This document shows, in pieces, positions 1 through 6,159 of a stretch of 64,000 nucleotides of DNA (positions are counted from its first letter, which is position 1; every line of letters begins with the position of its first letter). The stretch is taken from contig DATIJL010000018.1 of assembly GCA_035478595.1 (NCBI GenBank), positions 1-64,000 of the forward strand, read 5' to 3'. The translations under genes and the position numbers were made by a program. The notes below the pieces were generated by a model. The model did no database searches. It was not told the DNA's origin and worked only from the letters and a program-made list of their open reading frames with translations. This DNA is from Candidatus Chromulinivoraceae bacterium (GTDB lineage: Bacteria; Patescibacteriota; Saccharimonadia; Saccharimonadales; Saccharimonadaceae).

Positions 1-2
1 CC

Positions 3-86
3 GAGGGTGAGGGAAGTACGTTTGGATTTAGGCTGCCAATTAAAAAGCTAAGCGCCACTCATGACGCGGATGAGCTCAAAAAGTAG
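3..86 (+). CDS. Sensor histidine kinase, C-terminal end (partial)
   Basis: The window opens inside a plus-strand gene. The 27 visible codons begin with EGEGSTFGFRLP and end at TAG 84-86. A GxGSTFxFxLP string is the typical end of the HATPase_c catalytic domain of sensor histidine kinases, where the G2 box closes the ATP lid. A short charged tail follows. Nothing of the sensor or dimerisation region is visible, so the signal and partner regulator are unknown. Its last 39 bases overlap the 3' end of the opposing small membrane-protein gene, so the two are convergent. Confidence 0.6.
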   Translation, partial: EGEGSTFGFRLPIKKLSATHDADELKK

Positions 87-269
87 CCATATAACGATTA
101 TTGCCACAGCGACGCCAATTAGTACAGGTTTGGCGATTGGTTTTTTCTCAAACCACCACTGCTGAACTTTATTGCGGTTTTCCGCGCTGATACGTGTGAC
201 GGTAGGGCGGCTGATTGCGGCGTCCTTACCGGTGTAGACTTTGTTGCGTTTTTTCTTCTGCTTTGCCAT
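48..269 (-). CDS. Small membrane protein, unknown function
   Basis: A 73-residue protein. The N-terminus is strongly basic (MAKQKKKRNK), a polar linker follows, and one hydrophobic segment covers about residues 47-70 (VLIGVAVAIIVIWLLFELI). That predicts one membrane span with the basic part in the cytoplasm. I do not recognise a named family; small basic single-span proteins like this are common in Patescibacteria. It lies downstream of the LPHTG surface-protein gene on the same strand, but a strong terminator separates them, so it is probably transcribed on its own. Confidence 0.7.
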   Translation of the reverse strand: MAKQKKKRNKVYTGKDAAISRPTVTRISAENRNKVQQWWFEKKPIAKPVLIGVAVAIIVIWLLFELIRVMSGA

Positions 270-288
270 AGGTATTTATAGTATATCA

Positions 289-322
289 AAAACCACCCCC
301 GTATTAAAACGAGGGTGGTTTT
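289..322 (-). terminator. Rho-independent terminator of the LPHTG surface-protein gene
   Basis: The arms 289-302 and 309-322 pair over 14 positions with one mismatch, around a six-base loop. Read on the minus strand, the hairpin ends in a T-run. It sits just past the stop codon of the gene at 359-1702. Confidence 0.85.
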
Positions 323-358
323 ATCCGAGACGAGCTCAGAAAGTTGAGCGGTCAGTCT

Positions 359-1702
359 CTAGTTGAGTGCACGACGGCTGGTAATATAGTAGCCAATCGC
401 TGCAACGAGTGATCCTGCACCAATAAGGGCAATGATACTGTCGCTTGCACCAGTGTGTGGAAGTTCAGTTGGAGTGGTAGGAGTTGTCGGCTGACAAGCA
501 ACATCACCCACTGGCTTGTATTTGCTTTGATCCTTTACATCAACAGTGATTGTCTTGCCAGTTGTCTGGTCACATACCTGAACGGTATTTGGCGTCTCAC
601 ATGTTTTTGTAACGGTAACAGTTGCTGTAGCACTCTTGCTGCCGTTGGCCGTATCGGCCGTTGCAGTGTTGACGAGTGTATTAAGGCCACACTGTGCTAG
701 CTGGTCATTGCTTGCAATCTTTGCCTTAAACTTAAGGTAAGCGTTGCCACCAGGAGCGTATGAACCAATGTTGATGCCACCGTTAGTGACGCCATCGTTG
801 GTTGCAGTCCACTGACCGTTTGTAGCAGACGTTGCAATTTGAGTTGTACCGTTCTCGTATGTTACACCAGCAGGAAGCTGGTCTTTAATGAGAACGTTGT
901 TCTGCTGAGTTGTGCCAGTATCTTTGTACTGAATCTTATACTCAACTTCATCACCAGGCTGTGCTGAAACTTGTGCAGCATATTGGTTAGTGCCGGCCTT
1001 GCTGACTGTTTTTTGGATCTCGAAGTTAGGCTGGTCTACGTGAATCTTAAAGATAACATAACCTGAGTAGTTGTTACAGCCAGGTAGGTTACCGTCAAGC
1101 TTGTCGTAGCCAAGTGGTGTACCTGTAGTGTACAGAGAGTCGGGCATTTTCGACCCGTTCGTGGCACCCCAGTTGTAGATAGTTGCTGAACCTGGGACAT
1201 ATGTAAGTGCGTAGTTGCCAGAAGCATTACCGTACGCTTCAGACCAAACCTGTTGTGGGTTTGCATTGGTTGCACCAACAAAAGCAGTAACACGAGCTTG
1301 CTGGCCAGCGTCTACTGTTGCAGGCATCTGCACGCGCATAAATGCACCGTGAGCTATACCAACATAGTTATGAGCAGCATCGTTTAGGTTGCTTGCAGCA
1401 TTGTTGTGATAGTAAACGAGCACATCATAATTTTGACCCGGTTGCAGGGTGGTGTTTTGTGAATATGCACTGTTTGGTGCGGTGTCGGCCTTAATGCCAA
1501 CAAAGTTGCGCTCATCACCTCTCTGAGGGTTATCGGTGATTGAGTTGAATGTTACGTATGGGGCTGGGTGCGCCATAGTAAAGGTTGGACGGTCTGGTCC
1601 CCAAGCAAACAAAGCTGCTGGTACCATAACCGCTGCAAATACGACTGCAAGCAGTGCATTGCGCTTCGGTGACCGCTTGATAGCGGCTATAAATTTATTC
1701 AT
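359..1702 (-). CDS. LPHTG-anchored cell-surface protein with DUF11-like repeat
   Basis: A 447-residue exported protein. The N-terminus has a basic start and a hydrophobic signal segment (residues about 15-33, ending near FAWG). The body is an extracellular beta-rich region. Residues about 228-365 resemble a DUF11/isopeptide-type repeat (EIQKTVSKAG, LPAGVTYENG, NTATADT). The C-terminus has a sortase-type signal: LPHTG near residue 416, a hydrophobic helix and a basic tail (SRRALN). It is likely attached to the wall by a sortase and faces the host cell or the medium. No sortase gene lies in this window. The start is set by an AAGGAGAG ribosome-binding site six bases upstream. Its ligand is unknown. 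Confidence 0.8.
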   Translation of the reverse strand: MNKFIAAIKRSPKRNALLAVVFAAVMVPAALFAWGPDRPTFTMAHPAPYVTFNSITDNPQRGDERNFVGIKADTAPNSAYSQNTTLQPGQNYDVLVYYHNNAASNLNDAAHNYVGIAHGAFMRVQMPATVDAGQQARVTAFVGATNANPQQVWSEAYGNASGNYALTYVPGSATIYNWGATNGSKMPDSLYTTGTPLGYDKLDGNLPGCNNYSGYVIFKIHVDQPNFEIQKTVSKAGTNQYAAQVSAQPGDEVEYKIQYKDTGTTQQNNVLIKDQLPAGVTYENGTTQIATSATNGQWTATNDGVTNGGINIGSYAPGGNAYLKFKAKIASNDQLAQCGLNTLVNTATADTANGSKSATATVTVTKTCETPNTVQVCDQTTGKTITVDVKDQSKYKPVGDVACQPTTPTTPTELPHTGASDSIIALIGAGSLVAAIGYYITSRRALN

Positions 1703-1755
1703 ATGTACTCTCCTTACTGGTACTCCACATACCAGATTAAATGGAACTTAATAAA

Positions 1756-1784
1756 ACTATATAACAAAACAATATACAAGTAAA
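1756..1784 (-). promoter_or_regulatory. Sigma70-type promoter of the LPHTG surface-protein gene
   Basis: On the minus strand there is TTTACT (1779-1784), a 17-base spacer, and TATAGT (1756-1761). It is followed by a short leader with a good Shine-Dalgarno site before the start codon at 1702. Confidence 0.5.
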
Positions 1785-1827
1785 ACTATCTGAACATTTT
1801 ATTGTTAACGTGCACAATTGTTGGGAT

Positions 1828-1851
1828 AAAATCGGATCATTACAAAACATG
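1828..1851. repeat. Left inverted repeat of the GC-rich segment
   Basis: It contains AAAATCGGATCATTACA (1828-1844), the exact reverse complement of 4565-4581. The match continues after two mismatches with ACATG, facing CATGT at 4558-4562. It is AT-rich, unlike the DNA it encloses. Confidence 0.75.
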
Positions 1852-1906
1852 GGTTAGCCAAGGAGCTAACCGTCGCTGCACGAGGTGCAGGAGATTGGCT
1901 CCTTGG
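1852..1906. other. Nested alternative hairpins inside the left repeat
   Basis: Three perfect pairings lie in 55 bases: GGTTAGC/GCTAACC (1852-1858 with 1865-1871), CCAAGGAGC/GCTCCTTGG (1858-1866 with 1898-1906), and CTGCAC/GTGCAG (1876-1881 with 1885-1890). The first two share bases, so they exclude each other. The function is unknown. It could be a transcribed 3' structure of the upstream minus-strand genes or a DNA structure used in recombination. Confidence 0.5.
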
Positions 1907-1936
1907 TATATATGCACGAATAAGTAATACCCGCGG

Positions 1937-1974
1937 CAGGGCGGCGGAAGGCTTGAGGCCATTCCACCGCCCTG
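1937..1974 (-). terminator. GC-rich hairpin after the 478-aa gene, no U-tract
   Basis: CAGGGCGG (1937-1944) pairs with CCGCCCTG (1967-1974), and the stem extends with GGAA/TTCC inside. It lies just downstream of the stop at 1982 on the minus strand. No T-run follows, in contrast to the U-tailed terminators of the ordinary genes here. U-less terminators are often described in high-GC actinobacteria. Confidence 0.55.
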
Positions 1975-1981
1975 CGCCGAA

Positions 1982-3418
1982 TCAGATTCGGTTGCGGCGT
2001 CCACGAACACGCAGACCCAGTCCCAGGAAGGGAAGGGCGAACGCGCCGAGGACGGTGTTCCCACTGTTGCTGTCACCACCGTCCGGGTTCTGGATCCCAG
2101 TACCCGGGTTGGTGGAGGGCGGTGCACCCGTAACTGGCGGCTGAGTGACCGGAGTGGTCGGTCCCTGGCTTGCGCCGGGGGCCGTAACACCGGTCGGCTC
2201 GGAGCCGGGCGTAGTCGACGGATTCGCCGGATGGGTTTCCACGGGCGGCGATGTCTCCGGCGGCTGTGAATGCGTCGGGAACGTCGGTACGCCCGAAGGC
2301 ACCGGTCCGGGCCCCTTCGTCTCCAGACAGTTTGGCGGGGTTCCCGTCTGTCCCGGAGGGCAGGTGGGAGGCGTCGTTGTCGGAGGCGTGGTCGGCGGCG
2401 TCGTCGGCGGGGTGGTGGGGGGAGTTGTCGTTGTGGGAGGAGGCGTCGTCGGAGGCTTTGTCGTCGACGGAGTTGTCGGCGGCGTGCTCGGCGGTGCCGA
2501 AGGGTGCTGGTCGGTGTGACCCGGCGGAACCTTGGTAGGTTTGCCGGGGAACACCGGGTTGCCGCACCGTGCCAGTGCGTAGGTGGGACCACCACTGGCG
2601 TAGGACCGCTTGAGGGCGGTCCGATCACCGGTGATGCCACTCGTGGCGTTGACCACGAGTGAGCTGTCTTCCATGCCACTGTTTGTCGCGTTGGCCGGAG
2701 CCGGTGCGATGGACACGTGGCTGGTGTCCCACTTACTGGTAAGCGCCTTGTACAGGGCGATGCCCTGCGTCGACAGGCACTTCTTGTCTGGCGCCAGCAG
2801 GTTGGTGTAGGTCGCGTCGCTGCGCAGACCCTCGCTGAAGGCATAGCCTGCGAGGGCGCGAACGTCGTGACCGGCCACCGCACGCTGCTTGGCGTCAGCC
2901 TGGGCCGGAGTGATCGTGTGGTGCGTGACGTCCTCGTAGAGGCCGCCGTCCACCACCCGGTAGTCCGGGTTGTTCTCCCATTTCTGGACGTAGGCAGGGT
3001 CACAGGTAGCGGGCGCGATGCCCGTTCCCGGCGAAGCCTGACTCTGCGCCTGGTCGCCGCCGATGTTCTGGCTGGCCGACTGGTTGGAACCGGAGGTTGT
3101 GAGGCCGATCGGCGACAGAACAATCGCCAGTGCGGCGACGGTCGCGAACAGCGTCCCCCAGAGACCATCCCCATGAGGGAACAGCGCGACCACCATCAGG
3201 CAGAGCCACCACGTCACCCAGAAAATGAGTGACGCGAGGAAGCTGACGTGGGCGAACTGCGTGATCACGAGGAAGATCGCCAGGACTCCGGAGAGCAGGG
3301 CGAAGACGGGGTAGCAGTAACGCTGTCCCGCCTTGGGGTGGTTCTGAGGGTGCTGACGCGGCAGGAGTGAACCCACCGCGAACACCCCCAGGAGAACGAT
3401 GACGATCCATGTGAACAT
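1982..3418 (-). CDS. GC-rich four-TM protein with Cys-containing outer domain and Pro/Thr-rich stalk
   Basis: A 478-residue protein. Four hydrophobic segments fall at about residues 3-22, 37-56, 60-80 and 87-107. A soluble domain of about 190 residues follows, with cysteines in ATCDPAYVQKW, DKKCLS and ARCGNPVFPGKP. Next come about 130 residues of Pro/Thr repeats (TTPPTTPP and similar). The C-terminus has a hydrophobic segment and a basic tail (RVRGRRNRI). This architecture suggests a membrane protein that displays a domain on a wall-spanning stalk. I have an impression of similar proteins in saccharibacterial accessory DNA but cannot name a family. Codons are strongly G/C-ending. Overlapping frames on both strands are open only because of that composition. 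It starts 44 bases after the 284-aa gene, so the two probably form an operon. Confidence 0.75.
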   Translation of the reverse strand: MFTWIVIVLLGVFAVGSLLPRQHPQNHPKAGQRYCYPVFALLSGVLAIFLVITQFAHVSFLASLIFWVTWWLCLMVVALFPHGDGLWGTLFATVAALAIVLSPIGLTTSGSNQSASQNIGGDQAQSQASPGTGIAPATCDPAYVQKWENNPDYRVVDGGLYEDVTHHTITPAQADAKQRAVAGHDVRALAGYAFSEGLRSDATYTNLLAPDKKCLSTQGIALYKALTSKWDTSHVSIAPAPANATNSGMEDSSLVVNATSGITGDRTALKRSYASGGPTYALARCGNPVFPGKPTKVPPGHTDQHPSAPPSTPPTTPSTTKPPTTPPPTTTTPPTTPPTTPPTTPPTTTPPTCPPGQTGTPPNCLETKGPGPVPSGVPTFPTHSQPPETSPPVETHPANPSTTPGSEPTGVTAPGASQGPTTPVTQPPVTGAPPSTNPGTGIQNPDGGDSNSGNTVLGAFALPFLGLGLRVRGRRNRI

Positions 3419-3462
3419 GGTGTCACCCCTTTCCGTGGTAGGAGGGTGCCTTGGTGGTCACC

Positions 3463-4317
3463 CTAGTTGTGTGCGGGCGTGCCGGACTGGTCGTCGCGGC
3501 GCGGGAAGTAGCGGCGGAGCCGCTCCATCACGTCACCGCGCTGGCTGCCCTGGAAGGCGGAAGCCAGCAGGGCGGTCAGCTCCTCGTCGGTGTAAGCGGC
3601 GAGGATGTTCAGGATGCTGACTCCGCGCGGGTTGAGGCCCGCACGGTTGAGGACGCCGCTGAGCTGCTCGGGGGTGAGTCCGTTCAGGATCTTGGCGAGC
3701 TCGGGCTTGATCAGCCCGGGCTTGAGTGCCTCGATGGCACCCAGGGCGTCGGTGTGGTTCTTCTTGCAGTCGGCACCGAGAGCCTCGATGGCGGCCAGGA
3801 TCGGGTCCTTGCCCTTCGGGTCGTCGGTCTTCTTGTCGCCCTTGTCCTTGTCGGACTTGGCGTCGGGAGCCGGCGGCTGGGGGGTGGGAACGGGAGCCGG
3901 GGTGGGCTGCGGCTGGGGGGTGGGTCCACCCTTGGGCGGATCCACCTTCGGCGCCTTGTCGTCCTTCTTCTCCTTCGTGTCCGGGGTGGGCACGGGGATG
4001 TTCAGGATGACGGCCGCGACCTTGTCGGCCAACCCGCGGGCCTGCTCGTAGAGCTTCATGGCCTGGGCGGGGTTGGTGTTCATGGTCTGCACCGCTCGCT
4101 GCCACACGTCGACGGCCTCGTGCTGCGTCGCGGTTGCGGCGCGCAGAGCCTCGGCGCGGACATCGATGGAGGCCAGGAGGTCCTTGTCGCCCTTCGCGTT
4201 GACGCGGGCGGCAGGCAGGTCCTCTTGGTACTCGCTGACGAGGTCCTTCGCGTACTGGTTGAGCAAGTCGCGCAGTCCGCTCAGGTGGCCAACGAGCTGA
4301 CGGGTGTTGTTCGTCAC
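3463..4317 (-). CDS. GC-rich two-domain protein with Pro/Lys/Asp linker
   Basis: A 284-residue protein, first gene of the two-gene GC-rich unit. The start is GTG at 4317, with GAAAGG about nine bases upstream. Residues 1-105 look helical (LVGHLSGLRDLLNQYAKDL; ALRAATATQHEAVDVWQRAV). Residues about 108-168 are a low-complexity Pro/Lys/Asp linker with PTPQPQPTP-like repeats. Residues about 170-265 form a second helical domain (DPILAAIEALGADCKKN; LTPEQLSGVLNRAGLNPRG; LTALLASAFQG). No signal peptide or membrane segment is visible, so it is probably cytoplasmic. I do not recognise the family. Its composition differs strongly from chromosomal neighbours, which suggests acquisition from a high-GC organism. 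Confidence 0.7.
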   Translation of the reverse strand: MTNNTRQLVGHLSGLRDLLNQYAKDLVSEYQEDLPAARVNAKGDKDLLASIDVRAEALRAATATQHEAVDVWQRAVQTMNTNPAQAMKLYEQARGLADKVAAVILNIPVPTPDTKEKKDDKAPKVDPPKGGPTPQPQPTPAPVPTPQPPAPDAKSDKDKGDKKTDDPKGKDPILAAIEALGADCKKNHTDALGAIEALKPGLIKPELAKILNGLTPEQLSGVLNRAGLNPRGVSILNILAAYTDEELTALLASAFQGSQRGDVMERLRRYFPRRDDQSGTPAHN

Positions 4318-4343
4318 GGCGATGCCTTTCTAGGCGGTAGGGT

Positions 4344-4362
4344 CGCTGCGAGGTTCGCAGCG
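4344..4362 (-). promoter_or_regulatory. Hairpin in the leader of the GC-rich operon
   Basis: CGCTGCGA (4344-4351) and TCGCAGCG (4355-4362) form a perfect 8-bp stem with a 3-base loop. It lies 27 bases upstream of the GTG start at 4317. Its role could be in translation control or mRNA stability; this is inference. Confidence 0.45.
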
Positions 4363-4381
4363 GTTGACAACTCCAGATGGT

Positions 4382-4439
4382 GAGGTGATCAACAGATAAG
4401 CAACTGTATGTAGTCAATTACCTATCTGTTGATCACCTC
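4382..4439. promoter_or_regulatory. 17-bp perfect inverted repeat upstream of the GC-rich operon
   Basis: GAGGTGATCAACAGATA at 4382-4398 is repeated in reverse complement at 4423-4439, with a 24-base AT-rich centre. It could be a two-site operator, a long RNA hairpin in the leader, or a recombination site. It is the most symmetrical sequence between the element's operon and its right end. Confidence 0.6.
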
Positions 4440-4502
4440 TCTGGTGTAAATACTTTGTTCATGCATATCTGCTACGGAGATTAACTCAACGTAGGGCTGC
4501 AA

Positions 4503-4548
4503 GCTGCAGCGCTATACATACCGTAAAAGATATATATGGCGCTACAGC
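4503..4548. repeat. Imperfect inverted repeat next to the right element end
   Basis: Positions 4503-4516 and 4535-4548 are reverse complements at 12 of 14 positions. A GCTC-GCAA-GAGC hairpin at 4547-4558 abuts the right inverted repeat. The arrangement of hairpin then inverted repeat mirrors the left end. Confidence 0.5.
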
Positions 4549-4557
4549 TCGCAAGAG

Positions 4558-4581
4558 CATGTACTGTAATGATCCGATTTT
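4558..4581. repeat. Right inverted repeat of the GC-rich segment
   Basis: It is CATGT, two mismatched bases, then TGTAATGATCCGATTTT: the reverse complement of 1828-1851 at 22 of 24 positions. Confidence 0.75.
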
Positions 4582-4844
4582 TTAATGATCCCGCTCGCAT
4601 CTTTCTCCACACACGAGTGATGTTAATAATTTATCACAAAATAGCTAAAATGTCAATAGTGTATAGAGGTGGAAAGCAGATGAAATATGCTCTAGGACAC
4701 AGAGGGAATATTATCTACAACATATTATTGACATATTATCTTGATGTTTACATGATTAAGATATTAAATGGTGGCATCGCAGATCATCGTCTCACCAAAG
4801 AAAGAGACCGGCAGTCTTCGCGACGTACCTACGGAGTGAAAACG
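4582..4844. other. AT-rich spacer between GC-rich genes, with possible promoter and early start
   Basis: No confident gene. It holds TTGACA at 4728-4733 with only a weak -10 (CATGAT at 4751-4756) 17 bases on. It also holds a short hairpin, GTCTC/GAGAC, around 4790-4809. An ATG at 4680 with GAGGTGG seven bases upstream is in frame with the 191-aa gene. The composition switches from AT-rich to GC-rich at about 4800. Confidence 0.4.
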
Positions 4845-5420
4845 ATGACGCAATCAAAAAGTGGCTCCACGAGAGTGAGTGGACGGCTGGTGGGTCGAGT
4901 TGGGCTCATTGCCCTGGATGAGCTGTTCGATGCGGAGGTGCTTGAGAAGATGGAGCGAGAAGTTCGCTACCAGACGATCAAGGTCTTCGCACTCGCAAGG
5001 TCCCGAACCGACAGCAGGGCAACCCCTGGTTACGTCCTCGGGCTTGGCGACAAAGTGGGCGATCTTGCCCGCTATGTTGCAGGGCATGTGAAGGCGTACA
5101 CTTGGAGGGCTATTCTGACTGTCAAGGACCTCCCTGTCGTTTACGGCGCGTGCGCCAAGAGCGAGATCGATTACATTCTGCGTCGCATAAAGCACGAACT
5201 GATCGTCAGAGTGCTGGTGCGGCTTCGGGATGAGTTCTCGATCTGGTACATGAGCGGTGAATGGTCGATGGTGCCGACGGTGGTGGACGATTACCTCCTT
5301 AGCGGTCGTCCGCACAAGGATTCGTACCACAATGCTCGCAACTACCATGGCAGACCCAAGCGCGACCGTCGCCGGTTGAAGCAGCTGGGGATGGCGCCTG
5401 GAGTTTCAACAGCGGCATAG
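4845..5420 (+). CDS. GC-rich protein of unknown function (191 aa)
   Basis: The 191-residue reading uses ATG 4845 with GGAG at 4833-4836. An alternative in-frame ATG at 4680 has a better Shine-Dalgarno site and would give 246 residues, but the added part is AT-rich and unlike the rest. The protein is basic and soluble-looking. It has a helical middle (LDELFDAEVLEKMEREV) and a C-terminus rich in Arg/Lys (RPKRDRRRLKQ). No signal peptide or membrane segment is seen. The basic tail would allow nucleic-acid binding, but nothing proves it. I do not recognise the family. It sits between the GC-rich element and tRNA-Glu and is probably part of the same accessory region. Confidence 0.6.
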   Translation: MTQSKSGSTRVSGRLVGRVGLIALDELFDAEVLEKMEREVRYQTIKVFALARSRTDSRATPGYVLGLGDKVGDLARYVAGHVKAYTWRAILTVKDLPVVYGACAKSEIDYILRRIKHELIVRVLVRLRDEFSIWYMSGEWSMVPTVVDDYLLSGRPHKDSYHNARNYHGRPKRDRRRLKQLGMAPGVSTAA

Positions 5421-5441
5421 TAGTCGTCATTCCGTTGGACG

Positions 5442-5481
5442 CAGTGGGTGATCGGGAGGTGAAACTCCGGATCACCCACTG
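5442..5481 (+). terminator. GC-rich hairpin after the 191-aa gene, no U-tract
   Basis: CAGTGGGTGATC (5442-5453) pairs perfectly with GATCACCCACTG (5470-5481). It lies 21 bases after the stop codon. An A-run, not a T-run, follows. A second weak stem with T-run (AGCCT/GGGCT then TTTTTATTTT, about 5492-5518) may be the functional stop. Confidence 0.55.
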
Positions 5482-5556
5482 TAAAAAAGTTAGCCTGTAA
5501 GGGGGCTTTTTATTTTGCAATCAATCTGTTACAATAGCTATCGCTAACCAAAATTT

Positions 5557-5631
5557 GGTCTCATCGTCTAACGGTTAGGACACCAGGTTTTCATCCTGGC
5601 AATCCGGGTTCGATTCCCGGTGAGATCACCA
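5557..5631 (+). tRNA. tRNA-Glu (anticodon TTC)
   Basis: It has a 7-bp acceptor stem GGTCTCA/TGAGATC with one G-U pair. The anticodon stem is CCAGG/CCTGG around loop TTTTCAT, giving anticodon TTC at 5590-5592. The T-arm contains GGTTCGATTCC. CCA is encoded. A TACAAT box at 5530-5535 is placed to start transcription about 15-20 bases upstream. tRNA genes are common integration targets, and GC-rich genes lie on both sides of this one. No duplicated tRNA 3' end was seen. Confidence 0.95.
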
Positions 5632-5672
5632 AAGAAAAACACTCATCGTCAAGATGAGTGTTTTTCTTTGGT
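5628..5672 (+). terminator. Terminator of tRNA-Glu sharing the tRNA 3' end
   Basis: A perfect 20-bp stem pairs 5628-5647 with 5653-5672 around a 5-base loop. The left arm begins with the tRNA's own ACCA end, so the unprocessed precursor can pair its 3' end into the terminator. Confidence 0.85.
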
Positions 5673-5685
5673 GTGACTAAAAATG

Positions 5686-5711
5686 AAATACCCCGCTTTC
5701 TCGGGGTATTT
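5686..5711 (-). terminator. Terminator of the 85-aa gene
   Basis: AAATACCCCG (5686-5695) pairs with CGGGGTATTT (5702-5711). On the minus strand the stem is followed by a T-rich tail. It lies downstream of the GC-rich gene at 5790-6047. Confidence 0.75.
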
Positions 5712-5789
5712 ACATACTCAACTAGAAAACGGGGTTAGCTCGAAACTAAAGGGGATCACGCATGGACTGCGAAGGCGCGAAGGGTTCTT

Positions 5790-6047
5790 TTAGGAGTTCT
5801 TGAGCACGCGAACCACGATTCCGTCACCGTTCTTCCGGACTTGCACGCCGGGAGCGATTGAGGTCCAGTCGTCAGTCGGGTGGTGGTAAAGTTCCAGATC
5901 CCAGATGGACTCACTGGGCTCGGACTCGACGGCTTCCACCACCTGGTTCGAGAACACGAGGTCGTGGAGCAGCGCTACGACGTTGCTGGTCGGAACGAGG
6001 CATGCGTCGGTGTTGACCGGGGTGGTGGGGCTGGTGGGCCAGGCCAT
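5790..6047 (-). CDS. GC-rich small protein, unknown function (85 aa)
   Basis: An 85-residue acidic soluble protein (MAWPTSPTTPVNTDAC; SEPSESIWDLELYHH). No membrane segment is seen. The start is ATG 6047, with AGGAAAGGAA about 11 bases upstream. Codon use is G/C-ending like the other GC-rich genes. The promoter 60-90 bases upstream is AT-rich and very close to consensus, so a foreign reading frame appears to be driven by a native-type promoter. I do not recognise a family. Confidence 0.65.
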   Translation of the reverse strand: MAWPTSPTTPVNTDACLVPTSNVVALLHDLVFSNQVVEAVESEPSESIWDLELYHHPTDDWTSIAPGVQVRKNGDGIVVRVLKNS

Positions 6048-6106
6048 GATGGCTGGATTCCTTTCCTACCTATATGTGATAATCCCATTTGGTAAAGAAC
6101 TTTAGT

Positions 6107-6135
6107 ATAATAAACTATTATTTTATTATTGTCAA
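6107..6135 (-). promoter_or_regulatory. Near-consensus sigma70 promoter of the 85-aa gene
   Basis: On the minus strand there is TTGACA (6130-6135), a 17-base AT-only spacer except one G, and TATTAT (6107-6112). It is one of the three best promoters in the window. Confidence 0.75.
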
Positions 6136-6159
6136 TATTACGCCGTAGTAAGCAAAGAT

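Larger units (their letters stand above)
1828..4581. mobile_element. Putative GC-rich mobile element bounded by 24-bp inverted repeats
   Basis: Two minus-strand GC-rich genes (1982-3418 and 3463-4317) lie between inverted repeats at 1828-1851 and 4558-4581. These match at 22 of 24 positions, including 17 consecutive bases. Each repeat has a small hairpin immediately on its inner side. No transposase or integrase is visible inside and no clear target-site duplication is seen. If it is an element, it is non-autonomous, or it uses the repeats as recombination sites. Base composition changes abruptly inside the repeats. That the segment is mobile is inference. Confidence 0.5.

Noticed and set aside
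1840-3174. A 444-codon open frame antisense-overlapping in the GC-rich block, rich in Arg and Pro
   Set aside because: It is another frame of the 478-aa gene, open because of high GC. Its product is low-complexity Arg/Pro, and the 478-aa frame has sensible membrane helices and domains.
3451-4417. Long open frames on both strands over the 284-aa gene
   Set aside because: High GC depletes stop codons. Only the 284-aa frame has a ribosome-binding site and ordered helical domains.
4440-4844. A coding extension from 4536 for the 191-aa gene
   Set aside because: No ribosome-binding site at 4536, AT-rich composition, and it runs through the inverted repeat at 4558-4581.
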